From CAVRCA01 sp963719345 (lineage in GTDB: Bacteria; Pseudomonadota; Alphaproteobacteria; Acetobacterales; Acetobacteraceae), in the NCBI GenBank assembly GCA_963719345.1, contig CAVRCA010000001.1:1116001-1180000 (forward strand): a DNA stretch of 64,000 nt, written 5' to 3'. How positions within the stretch are numbered: position 1 is the first letter of the stretch; each line of letters starts with the position of its first letter. The notes under the pieces were generated by a model. The model was not told the DNA's origin. It made no database searches and worked only from the letters and a program-made list of their open reading frames with translations. Below are positions 18,414 through 28,549 of the stretch, piece by piece. Made by a program: the position numbers and the translations under genes.

Positions 18414-19279
18414 GCAGCGTTGCGCAGTCCGCCAGTGACATGCCGAGCGAACAGGTCGAACAACCCGCGCGTCACCGGGCCGACCTCGCCGTCGCCCACC
18501 GGCGCGCCGTCGAGCCGCACGATCGGGCGGACGTAGCTCGTGGCACTGGTGACGAACGCCTCGCGGGCGCCGCGCATCTCCTCGGCGCTGAATGCCCGTT
18601 CCTCGACCTGCGCGCCGCTCTCGGACGCGAGCGCCATCAGGGCCGCCCGTGTGCAGCCCGGGAGGATAACGTGATCGAGGTGGCGAGTGCGCAGCGCACC
18701 CTCCCGATCGACGATCCAGACGCTGGTGGCGGCTCCCTCGGTCACCATGCCGTGCCCGTCGACCAGGATTGCCTCGTAGGCGCCCTGTTCGCGCGCTGCC
18801 TGCCGGGCCAGGATGTTGGGCAGCAGACCGGTCGACTTGATGTCGCAGCGCGCCCAGCGCTCGTCGGCGGCGGTGATGGCGGCGGTTTGCCAGCTCGCCA
18901 CGTCGGTCGGGAACGGCGGCAGCCGGCGGGTCGTCGCCACCAGGGTCGGCGGCACCGGCCGGGCCGGAAACGGGTGATCGCGGCGCGCCACCCCGCGCGT
19001 GACCTGAAGGTAGACGAGCCCCTCCGGCACCCGGTTGCGCCGGACGAGTTCGCGCATCACGCAGCCGAGGGCGTCGCGGCCGATCGGCTGCGCCAAGCGG
19101 ATCTCGCGGAGCGAACGCTCCAGCCGGTCGAGGTGACGCTCCTGGTCGATGAAGCGCCCCTGGTAGACATGCACAACCTCATAGACGCCGTCGGCAAACT
19201 GGAAGCCGCGATCCTCGACGTTCACGCAGGCATGGCGCTGCGGCACGTAGCGGCCGTTCACGTAGGCGACTCGGCTCAT
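18410..19279 (-). CDS. dat: D-amino-acid aminotransferase (class IV PLP)
   Basis: A 289-residue fold-type IV aminotransferase. The PLP lysine is K148 in CDIKSTGLLPN, and the start MSRVAYVNGRYV with VEDRGFQFADGVYEV is typical of D-alanine aminotransferases. The signature GMVTEGAATSVWIV follows. It interconverts D-amino acids and 2-oxo acids. It heads the run dat-HAD-hfq-hflX; dat near ntrX and hfq is common in alphaproteobacteria. A branched-chain or ADC-lyase activity is less likely. ATG 19279 chosen over the 16-residue longer frame. Confidence 0.85.
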   Translation of the reverse strand: MSRVAYVNGRYVPQRHACVNVEDRGFQFADGVYEVVHVYQGRFIDQERHLDRLERSLREIRLAQPIGRDALGCVMRELVRRNRVPEGLVYLQVTRGVARRDHPFPARPVPPTLVATTRRLPPFPTDVASWQTAAITAADERWARCDIKSTGLLPNILARQAAREQGAYEAILVDGHGMVTEGAATSVWIVDREGALRTRHLDHVILPGCTRAALMALASESGAQVEERAFSAEEMRGAREAFVTSATSYVRPIVRLDGAPVGDGEVGPVTRGLFDLFARHVTGGLRNAA

Positions 19280-19412
19280 GCGAAACTCCGGCTGGCCCCA
19301 GCGCGACAATAGCGCACCGGGCCACAAACGGCAGCCTGCTCCCTAACCCCCTGCCCTCAACCCCGTCCGGCGTGGCAAGCTGTCGGATGCCGGATCATCA
19401 AGGGGGACGCGC

Positions 19413-20589
19413 ATGCTGCACAGCCGGGACCGGATCCTGACCACCCACGCCGGCAGCCTGCCGCGCCCGCCGGCGCTGACGCATCTCTATGTCGAGCGGG
19501 CGCGCGGCGGGACCAACGATCCGGCCGCGATCGAGGCCGAGGGGCGGGCCGCGCTCCGCTGGGTGGTGCCCCGGCAGATCGAGGCCGGGATCGACGTCGG
19601 CAACAACGGTGAGCAGCAGCGCGAGGCCTTTTTTCTGTATGTCCAGCATCGGATGAGCGGCTTCGGCGGCAGCTGGAACCGCCCCCCGTTCGCCGACATG
19701 GCCCGCTACCCTGGCTACCGGGCGATGATGCAGGCGCAGGCCGACGCGATGGAGCATGTCAGCAACCGCGACGGCGTGCCGACCGCGACCGGCCCGGTGC
19801 GCTATCTCGACCGCGCCCTGGTTGACGCCGAGTGCGACGACTTCCGCGCCGTGCTCGACGAGACTCGGCCAGGCTTTGCCGAGCCGTTCCTGACGGCGCC
19901 CTCCCCCGGCATCATCGCCGCCGCCATGCGCAACGAGCACTACGACTCCGAGCAGGCCTATCTAGGCGCGCTGGGCGAGGCGCTGCGGGTGGAGTACGAG
20001 GCGATCGCCAGGCGAGGTTTCCTTTTGCAGATCGACGCCCCCGATCTCGCGATGGAGCGGCACATCACCTACCAGGACCGACCGCTCGGCGACTTCCTCG
20101 GCTTTTCCGAGCGGGTGATCGACACCATCAACGCGGCGCTGGTGAACGTGCCGCGCGAGCAGGTGCGGCTGCATGTGTGCTGGGGCAATTACGAGGGACC
20201 GCATGATTGCGACGTGCCGCTGGCCGACATCCTGCCGGTGCTGAAGCACGCCCGGGTCGGTGCGCTGGTGCTGCCGTTTGCCAACCCGCGCCACGCGCAC
20301 GAAATCCGCGCACTGAGCGAGGTATCGGCCGACCAGCTCGTCGTCGCCGGCGTGATCGACACGGTCACGAACTACATAGAGCACCCCGAAGTGGTCGCCG
20401 ACCGGCTCGAGTCTGGCCGCCCGCGCGCTTGGCGACCCCACTCGGCTGATCGCCGGCACCGATTGCGGGTTCGATACCTCGGCCGGGCGCGGCAAGGTCG
20501 CGGAGGACGTAGTATGGGCCAAGCTGCGCGCCATGAGCAACGGCGCGCGGATCGCGTCGCAGCGCCTGTTCGGCCCGGGTGCGGGTTAG
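19413..20589 (+). CDS. Cobalamin-independent methionine synthase-like protein (MetE C-terminal domain only), frameshifted
   Basis: A protein of about 391 residues containing only the MetE catalytic barrel, starting MLHSRDRILTTHAGSLPRP. Zinc ligands of the family are visible in LHVCWGN (His and Cys) and later AGTDCGF (Cys). It lacks the MetE N-terminal half; such short homologues transfer methyl groups but need not use the standard folate. One extra base near 20413 shifts the frame just before LAARALGDPTRLIAGTDCGF. Downstream sequence to TAG 20589 is intact, so a consensus error is likely. Confidence 0.8.
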
Positions 20590-20610
20590 CGGGCGCCGGC
20601 TAGCGGCGTG

Positions 20611-22176
20611 ATGCACCGGCGCACTCTGCTGGCCACGGCGGCGGCCAGCCTCGCGACGCCTCGGCTCGGCCGAGCGGAGTTGCAGCGCGTGCTGCGGTTC
20701 ATCCCGCAGGCCGACCTCGCCGTGCTCGATCCCGTTTGGACCTCGGTCTATGTCACGCGCAACCATGCTTTTGCGGTGTTCGACACCCTGTATGGTCAGG
20801 ACGGCGCGTTCAAGGCGCAGCCCCAGATGGTTGCCGGTGCCACAACGGACGAGGACGGCAAGCGCTGGTCGCTGACCCTGCGCGGGGGCTTGCGCTTCCA
20901 CGACGGCGAACCCGTGCTGGCGCGCGACTGCGTCGCCAGCATCCGGCGTTGGGGCGCGCGCGACGCGTTCGGCCAGGCGCTGCTGGGCGTCACCGACGAG
21001 CTGTCGGCGCCGGACGACAAGACCATCCTGTTTCGTCTGAAAGCACCTTTTCCGCTGCTGCCCGACGCGCTCGGCAAGGTGAGCGTCAACATGCTGCCAA
21101 TCATGCCGGAGCGGCTGGCGCGGACCGACCCGTTCAAGCAGGTGACGGAGATGGTCGGCAGCGGCCCGTTCCGCTTCAAGGCGGACGAGCGCGTGCCCGG
21201 TTCGCGCGTCGTGTACGAACGCTTCGCCGACTACCAACCGCGCGAGAGCGGCAGCGCCGACTGGACCGCCGGGCCGAAGATCGCCCATTTCGACCGCATC
21301 GAATGGACCGTCATCCCCGACGGAGCCACCGCGGCGGCGGCCATGCAGGCGGGCGAGGCAGACTGGTGGGAGCAGCCGCTGTTCGACCTCCTGCAGCCGC
21401 TCCGGCGCGATCCCAAGCTTGCGGTATTTTTGGTCGAAGTGACCGGCAACATCGGCGTGTTGCGGATGAACCAGCTTTTTGCGCCGTTCGACAAGCCGGC
21501 GATCCGCCGGGCGCTGCTCGGCGCGCTGAACGAGGCGGATTTCATGACCGCAGTGGCCGGCGACGACCGGCAGGCGTGGCGCGGCGATGTCGGCGTCTTT
21601 CCCCCCGGCACGCCGATGGCGAGCGACGCCGGGATGCAGGCGCTCACCGCACCGCGCGATTTCGAGCGAGCCAAGCGGCAGGTGCAGGCGGCCGGCTACA
21701 AGGGCGAGCGCGTCGCGGTGATGACGCCGAGCGATTATCCGCGGATCGACGCACTCGGCCGCGTCGGCGCCGACATGCTGCAGAAATGCGGACTGAACGT
21801 GGATTTGCAGGTGACCGACTGGGGCAGCGTGATCCAGCGCCGGGCCAGCAAGGCGCCACCGGACCAGGGCGGCTGGAGCGTTTTTTTCACATCGTTCACC
21901 GGGCTCGACATGTCCAACCCGGCGACCTGCCTGCCGCTGCACGGCTCCTGGTTCGGCTGGTCGGTGGCACCCAGGATCGACGCCCTGCGCGCCGAATGGC
22001 TGGTTGCACCCGACCTCGCCACCCAACGCCGTATTGCCGCCGAGATCCAGCAGCAGGCGTTCGTCGACGTGCCCTACCTGTCGCTCGGCATGTTCTTCCA
22101 GCCGACGGTGCAGCAGCGGACGCTCACTGGCACGTTGAAGGGGTTGTCGCTGTTCTGGAACGTAAGGCGGGGGTGA
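20611..22176 (+). CDS. Peptide/nickel-type ABC transporter substrate-binding protein
   Basis: A 521-residue SBP_bac_5 protein. The N-terminus MHRRTLLATAAASLATPRLG carries an Arg pair and hydrophobic stretch, an export signal cut near GRAEL. The body contains the DTLYGQDGAFKAQPQMVAG opening and LTLRGGLRFHDGEPVLA, classical for DppA/OppA relatives. GTG 20608 directly before the ATG is an alternative start. No permease or ATPase genes accompany it, so it is an orphan binding protein. It follows the MetE-like gene by 21 bp. Confidence 0.85.
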   Translation: MHRRTLLATAAASLATPRLGRAELQRVLRFIPQADLAVLDPVWTSVYVTRNHAFAVFDTLYGQDGAFKAQPQMVAGATTDEDGKRWSLTLRGGLRFHDGEPVLARDCVASIRRWGARDAFGQALLGVTDELSAPDDKTILFRLKAPFPLLPDALGKVSVNMLPIMPERLARTDPFKQVTEMVGSGPFRFKADERVPGSRVVYERFADYQPRESGSADWTAGPKIAHFDRIEWTVIPDGATAAAAMQAGEADWWEQPLFDLLQPLRRDPKLAVFLVEVTGNIGVLRMNQLFAPFDKPAIRRALLGALNEADFMTAVAGDDRQAWRGDVGVFPPGTPMASDAGMQALTAPRDFERAKRQVQAAGYKGERVAVMTPSDYPRIDALGRVGADMLQKCGLNVDLQVTDWGSVIQRRASKAPPDQGGWSVFFTSFTGLDMSNPATCLPLHGSWFGWSVAPRIDALRAEWLVAPDLATQRRIAAEIQQQAFVDVPYLSLGMFFQPTVQQRTLTGTLKGLSLFWNVRRG

Positions 22177-22186
22177 GGATCGCTCG

Positions 22187-22732
22187 ATGAACATCGCGCT
22201 GCGGCCCGACTGGACCCTTGAGCAGTTCCTTGCCTGGGAACGCCAGCAAGAGGCGCGACATGAGTTCGACGGCAGGACCATCATCGAGATGAACGGCGGA
22301 ACGCTGCTGCACGACAGGATACGCCGCAGGCTGACCCGCTTGCTGGAGGATCTCGCCCAAAACCGAGCCGAGGTTTGGGGACCCGATGTACAGGTGCTGA
22401 CCGGCCGTGGGGTGCGCTACCCCGACGTGGTCGTCACGGCATCGCCGCAACAAATCGGCAGCCGCCAACTGATCGACCCGTTGGTGATCTTCGAGGTGCT
22501 GTCGGACAGCACCGAGCAGACCGATTTCACCGCCAAGCTCAGCGAGTACATGCATCTGCCCAGCGTGCAGCGCTACATCATGCTTTCACAGCGGGAGGTA
22601 TTGGCCTTCGTTGTCCTCCGCTCCGACGACGGCTGGCTTGTGCGCGAGCAACGCGACGGCGATCTCGATCTGCCCGGGATTAACGCGAAGCTGTCGCTCA
22701 CGCGCATCTACGAGGGCGTGGCGCTCTCCTGA
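22187..22732 (+). CDS. Uma2-family (DUF820) putative nuclease
   Basis: A 181-residue protein with the PD-(D/E)XK-like Uma2 fold: WTLEQFLAWERQQEARHEFDGR at the N-terminus, the acidic YPDVVVTAS segment near residue 85 and LVIFEVLSDSTEQTD near residue 102. Uma2 proteins are abundant in cyanobacteria and scattered elsewhere; biological role unknown. Ten bp after the binding-protein gene and convergent with the OmpA-like gene, in the block that interrupts the hfq/ntr neighbourhood. Possibly mobile cargo. Confidence 0.85.
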   Translation: MNIALRPDWTLEQFLAWERQQEARHEFDGRTIIEMNGGTLLHDRIRRRLTRLLEDLAQNRAEVWGPDVQVLTGRGVRYPDVVVTASPQQIGSRQLIDPLVIFEVLSDSTEQTDFTAKLSEYMHLPSVQRYIMLSQREVLAFVVLRSDDGWLVREQRDGDLDLPGINAKLSLTRIYEGVALS

Positions 22733-22784
22733 TGGGCGTCAGGCGGCTGTCACTTTGAGAACTATCTGATCGGGTTCTTAAGCG

Positions 22785-23366
22785 TCATTCGGCGGGAACA
22801 AGTATGTTCAGGGCGTGTATGCAGAGCGTCTGCTGGTCGGCCGCAAGGGAACCGAAGCAGCTCGCCTTGATCCAGGCCTTGCAGTCTCGGATGGCCCTGC
22901 CCCGATTCTCGCTCTGCATTCCCATCGGGATCAGATCGACGCGCCTGTTTTGCGGTTCAGAATGGTCGGGGAGCTGGGGACCGAGTGGCGTGGTCTGGCC
23001 GACATCTTTCGTGTAGATCGCCCTCGGTGTGACGCCAGCCTCTCGGAGTGCTTCGGCGACCGCCTCGGCGCGGCGAAGACCCAGTCCACGGTCTTCAGCC
23101 GTGGTTTCGGCGCTATCGGTGTTTCCGTTAAGCCCTATGAACCGGCCGTGGTCCTCTCGGAAGGCAGCCGCCAACTCCTCCAGTATCACCCGTGCTCTTG
23201 CCGTGAGCGCAGCGCTGTGGCTGTCGAAGAAAGCAAGCCAGCCCCGATCAGGGTGCTCAAGGACTTTGGCACACGCGGGCGGAGCGGGCAGCAGTGATTC
23301 GGCCAAGACAGCGCCGCAGTTGGGCAGCAAGAGGAGCGGTAGGCAGAGGCGAACCCTCAGCCGCAT
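22785..23366 (-). CDS. OmpA-family peptidoglycan-binding protein
   Basis: A 193-residue exported protein. The signal peptide MRLRVRLCLPLLLLPNCGAV is followed by a short linker and an OmpA C-like domain with NGNTDSAETTAEDRGLGLRR and NRRVDLIP, the region that contacts diaminopimelate. A Cys in the signal (PNCG) is not a convincing lipobox. The tail after NRRVDLIP, containing three Cys, is unusual for the family. Upstream is ntrX (stop at 23398), so it may be the last gene of that minus-strand series. Confidence 0.75.
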   Translation of the reverse strand: MRLRVRLCLPLLLLPNCGAVLAESLLPAPPACAKVLEHPDRGWLAFFDSHSAALTARARVILEELAAAFREDHGRFIGLNGNTDSAETTAEDRGLGLRRAEAVAEALREAGVTPRAIYTKDVGQTTPLGPQLPDHSEPQNRRVDLIPMGMQSENRGRAIRDCKAWIKASCFGSLAADQQTLCIHALNILVPAE

Positions 23367-23397
23367 CGACGCGGTCTCCGAAGCCTTCTCCGCTTGC

Positions 23398-24792
23398 TCA
23401 CCCACCCCGATCATCGGAATTAACCCCAAGCTGCTTGAGCTTGCGGTGCAGTGCGCTGCGCTCCATGCCGACGAACTGGGCGGTGCGGCTGATATTGCCG
23501 CCAAAGCGCAGCAGCTGCGCCTGCAGGTACTGCGTCTCGAACAGGTCGCGCGCCTCGCGCAGCGGCAGGCCCATGATGTCGGCCGTCGGGTCGATGGTGA
23601 GCAGCGCCGGCGCGTTGGAGCCGATCTCCGGCGGCAACATATCGGCGCGGATCGGGTCGCCGCTGCCGCCCGGCGCCATGATCAGCAGCCAGTCCATCAG
23701 GTTGCGCAGCTGGCGCACATTGCCCGGCCAATCGTACGCCTGCAGCGCGCTCAGCGCGTCGGCGGAGAGCTCGCGCGACGGCATCCCGGAGCTTTCCGCC
23801 GAGCGGGTCAGGAAAAACTGGGCCAGGGAGGGGACGTCCTCGCGCCGCTCCTTCAGGCTCGGGATGCGCAGCGGCACGACGGCCAAACGGTAATAGAGAT
23901 CCTCGCGGAAGCGGCCGGCGGCGATCTCCGAATGGAGGTCCTTGTTGCTGGTGGCGAGCACCCGCACGTCCACCTTGACCCGCGCCGAGCCGCCGAGCCG
24001 CTCAAAAGTCTGGTCCTGCAAGGCGCGGACGATCTTGCCCTGGGTCTCCAGCGGCATGTCCGACACCTCGTCGAGCAGCAACGTGCCGCCATGAGCCCGC
24101 TCCAGCACGCCGGCCCGGCGCGGCTGGACCAGCGGATCGTTGCCTGCCTCGACGCCGAACAACGCCTCCTCGAAGCGGGCCGGGTTGAGCGCGGCGCAGT
24201 TCAGCACCACGAACGGTCCGTCGGTGCGGCGCGAGTGCGCATGGATCATGCGCGCCGCGACCTCCTTGCCCGAGCCGGCCGGGCCGGTGATCAGCACCCG
24301 CGAGCCGGTCGGCGCCACCTTCTCCACCGACGCCCGCAGCGCCGCGATGACGGGGCTGTCGCCGGTAAGGCTGGTCTCGGGGCCGGCACGCAGGCGAAGC
24401 TCGGCGTTCTCGCGGGCAAGTGCCGCGGCCTCGAGCGCGCGGCGCATGACCAGCAGCAGCCGGTCGGCCTGGAACGGCTTTTCGACGAAATCGTAGGCGC
24501 CTTCCTGGATCGCCTGCACCGCGGTCTCGATCGTGCCGTGGCCGGAGATCATCACCACCGGAACCTTCGGCACTTCGCTTTGCAGCGCCTTCAGGATACC
24601 GATGCCGTCGAGCCGCGAGCCTTGCAGCCAGACGTCGAGCACGATCAGCGACGGACGGCGGGCACGGAACGCCGCGATGGCGGCGTCGGAGTCGCCCGCC
24701 TGGCGGGTATCGTACCCCTCGTCGCGCAGGATGCCGTCGACCAGCAGCCGGATGTCCGGCTCGTCGTCAACGATCAGGATCTCATGCGCCAT
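23398..24792 (-). CDS. ntrX: Two-component response regulator NtrX
   Basis: A 464-residue regulator: receiver domain (residues 1-120, phosphoacceptor Asp in LIVLDVWLQ), AAA+ domain (Walker A GPAGSGKE, Walker B GGTLLLDEV) and a C-terminal Fis-type HTH (NISRTAQFVGMERSALHRKLKQ). The sigma-54-contacting GAFTGA loop is replaced by a VEAGNDPLVQPRRAG segment, as known for many alphaproteobacterial NtrX, so it likely does not act as a classical sigma-54 activator. Start ATG 24792 overlaps the ntrY stop by 11 bp. Partner of NtrY in nitrogen, redox and envelope control. Confidence 0.92.
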   Translation of the reverse strand: MAHEILIVDDEPDIRLLVDGILRDEGYDTRQAGDSDAAIAAFRARRPSLIVLDVWLQGSRLDGIGILKALQSEVPKVPVVMISGHGTIETAVQAIQEGAYDFVEKPFQADRLLLVMRRALEAAALARENAELRLRAGPETSLTGDSPVIAALRASVEKVAPTGSRVLITGPAGSGKEVAARMIHAHSRRTDGPFVVLNCAALNPARFEEALFGVEAGNDPLVQPRRAGVLERAHGGTLLLDEVSDMPLETQGKIVRALQDQTFERLGGSARVKVDVRVLATSNKDLHSEIAAGRFREDLYYRLAVVPLRIPSLKERREDVPSLAQFFLTRSAESSGMPSRELSADALSALQAYDWPGNVRQLRNLMDWLLIMAPGGSGDPIRADMLPPEIGSNAPALLTIDPTADIMGLPLREARDLFETQYLQAQLLRFGGNISRTAQFVGMERSALHRKLKQLGVNSDDRGG

Positions 24793-27064
24793 CGGCAACC
24801 TTCAGCGGCAGAACCAGGGTCGCTACCGCGCCCGGCCCCTCGATTCGATCGTCGAGCACGATGCGACCGCCATGGTCCTCCATGATCTTCTTGACGATGG
24901 CAAGGCCAAGCCCGGTCCCTTTTGGCTTGTGCGTCACGTATGGCTCGGTCAACTGGGCCCGGTCCTGCGCCGGCAGGCCGATCCCGTCATCGGCGACGGC
25001 GATGTGGACTTCTTGCTCCGCCACCGCGACGGACAGGCTGATCCGGCCCGCATCCGGCCGCATGGCCACCGCGTCGGCGGCGTTCTGCAGCAGGTTGGTC
25101 AACGCCTGGACGAGCAGCCGACGGTCGCACGGCGCCACCGGACCGTCGGCCGGGATGTCGGTAGTCCAGGCGATCTCCGGCCGGGCGGTCTTCTGCAAAA
25201 TCAGCGCCTCGCGGGCGATCCGGCCAATGTTTTCCGGCCGGATCACCGGCTGCGGCATGCGGGCGAAGGCGGAAAACTCGTCCACCATGCGGCCGATGTC
25301 GCCGACATGCCGCACGATGGTGTCGGCGCAGGTCACGAACGTGTCCGGGTCGGAGGTGATCTCCTTGGAAAACCGCCGCTTGAGCCGTTCGGCCGAGAGC
25401 TGGATCGGGGTCAGCGGGTTCTTGATCTCGTGCGCGATCCGGCGCGCCACGTCGGCCCAGGCCGCCTTGCGTTGCGCCGACTGCAACTCGGTAATGTCGT
25501 CGAACGTCACCACCAGCCCTTCGATCCGGCCGTCCTGGCGGTCGGCCCCGACCCTGACCAGCAGGATGCGCCGATGGTTCGGCGGCCCGATGCGGATCTC
25601 CTCGGTGCGGGCGCGATCGGGAGCCGCCATCGCCTGGCGTACAAGGCCGGCAAATTCGGGCACCACAGCCGCCAAGTCCTGACCGAGTGCGGCCATCAGG
25701 TCGATGCCGAGCAACTGGCCGGCGGCCCGGTTGGGCAGCTCGATCCGACTCTTGCCGTCGAGGCCGATCACTCCGGCCGAGACCCCCGACAGCACGGCCT
25801 CGGTGAACCGGCGGCGTTCGTCGATCTGGCCATAGGCGTCCATCAGCTCGGTCCGCTGGGCGGCGAGCTGCCCGGTCATCCGGTTGAAGGCGCGCGAGAG
25901 CCCGGCGATTTCGTCCTCGCTCGCCGCCTCCGGCACCCGCGTCGCAAGATCGCCGCTGCGGACCCGCTCGGCGGCGTTGATCAGCCGCCCGATGGGCCGG
26001 GCGATCTGGTTGGCCATCACCAGCCCGATCAGCACCGCGGCGGAGAGCACCAGCAGGGCCAGCAAAGCAAAAATCCAGGCGAAGGCGAGCTGCAACCAGG
26101 ACCGATTGTGGTCCAGGCGCTCGTACTCGGCGACCGCGTTTTCCGTGCTGACCATGTGGTCGAGGATTTGCGGGTCGATCGGCCGCCCGATCATCAGCAT
26201 CAGCGGCGGGGTCGAATCGAACTGGACGACCGCGCGCACCCGGCTGTGATCGCCGCCCGGAACCACGGCGACGTCGCCGGTCTTGGCGCGCTCGGTCGCC
26301 CACGTCGGCGGCGGCTCGGCCCCGATGCCGGCCAGCACCCCCGCCGACGCGATCACCTGGCCGGTGACAGGCTCGTAGATCACCGCTTCGGTCAGGCCGC
26401 GCAGCGCCGTCTGGCTGGCGAGGAACTGGCCGAACGTGTCGGGATCGGCGGAGAGGAAGGTGCCGGCGCGGGTGAGGTCGTTCGACATCTCGAGCGCGGT
26501 CGCGCGGATGTTGTTCTCGTGCTCCTCGAGATAGCCGCGCGAGACCTGCAGCGATTCGTTCAGCGCGGCGCGCACCGGGTCGTTGAACCAGGTTTGAATA
26601 CCGAAATGGAAGAATGCGGTGGCGAACACCGCGATGACGATGGTCGGCACGACGGTCACGACGCTGAACAGCATCACCAGCCGAACGTGCAGCTGCGCCC
26701 CCGCCGAGCCGCGCCGCCGCTCGACCCAGACGCGGGTCAGCCGCCCGGCGAGCACCGCGCCCAACAGCAGCAGCACCGAGAGGTTCGCCAGCACCATGCC
26801 GACGCCGACGTTCTGCTTGAGCGCGAGGGGAGCGCCGCGCGCCAGCACGACGAAGGTGGTGATCCCGAGCGCCAGCGCGATCGCCACCAGCAGCAAGGTG
26901 ACGGCCTTGCCGAACAGCAGGTCGGCGAGCCGGCGCGCCGTCGAGCGGACGCCCGGCTCGAGCTGGCCGGCGCTGTCGCCGCGTGCCGCTTTCAGCGCCT
27001 CGGGAGCCGGCGAGACGTTCACGGGCCGACGGACCCGATGACCAAGCCCGGGGGTGACGGACAC
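24782..27064 (-). CDS. ntrY: Sensor histidine kinase NtrY
   Basis: An inner-membrane kinase of 760 residues. Three hydrophobic segments near the N-terminus precede a periplasmic sensor; a fourth (FALLALLVLSAAVLIGLVMA) leads into HAMP (ARPIGRLINAAERVRSGDL). A PAS domain and HisKA follow with the phospho-His in ARRIAHEIKNPLTPIQLS, then N-box NLLQNAADAV and G-boxes DDGIGLP and GTGLGLAI. GTG 27064 lies 13 bp after the ntrC stop and is chosen; GTG 27022 is an alternative. Neither has a clear ribosome site, suggesting coupling to ntrC. Confidence 0.92.
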   Translation of the reverse strand: MSVTPGLGHRVRRPVNVSPAPEALKAARGDSAGQLEPGVRSTARRLADLLFGKAVTLLLVAIALALGITTFVVLARGAPLALKQNVGVGMVLANLSVLLLLGAVLAGRLTRVWVERRRGSAGAQLHVRLVMLFSVVTVVPTIVIAVFATAFFHFGIQTWFNDPVRAALNESLQVSRGYLEEHENNIRATALEMSNDLTRAGTFLSADPDTFGQFLASQTALRGLTEAVIYEPVTGQVIASAGVLAGIGAEPPPTWATERAKTGDVAVVPGGDHSRVRAVVQFDSTPPLMLMIGRPIDPQILDHMVSTENAVAEYERLDHNRSWLQLAFAWIFALLALLVLSAAVLIGLVMANQIARPIGRLINAAERVRSGDLATRVPEAASEDEIAGLSRAFNRMTGQLAAQRTELMDAYGQIDERRRFTEAVLSGVSAGVIGLDGKSRIELPNRAAGQLLGIDLMAALGQDLAAVVPEFAGLVRQAMAAPDRARTEEIRIGPPNHRRILLVRVGADRQDGRIEGLVVTFDDITELQSAQRKAAWADVARRIAHEIKNPLTPIQLSAERLKRRFSKEITSDPDTFVTCADTIVRHVGDIGRMVDEFSAFARMPQPVIRPENIGRIAREALILQKTARPEIAWTTDIPADGPVAPCDRRLLVQALTNLLQNAADAVAMRPDAGRISLSVAVAEQEVHIAVADDGIGLPAQDRAQLTEPYVTHKPKGTGLGLAIVKKIMEDHGGRIVLDDRIEGPGAVATLVLPLKVADGA

Positions 27065-27077
27065 GGGAAACCCGTGC

Positions 27078-28531
<1,454 letters not shown>

Positions 28532-28549
28532 GACACGCGAAAGCCTCGC

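Noticed and set aside
20365..22284. 639-codon minus-strand frame
   Set aside because: Antisense shadow of the peptide-binding protein gene in high-GC DNA; no domain motifs and a biased Arg/Gly/His composition.
22187..22732. Uma2 gene as an insertion-sequence transposase
   Set aside because: No terminal inverted repeats or target duplications were visible around it, and the sequence fits Uma2 rather than a transposase family.
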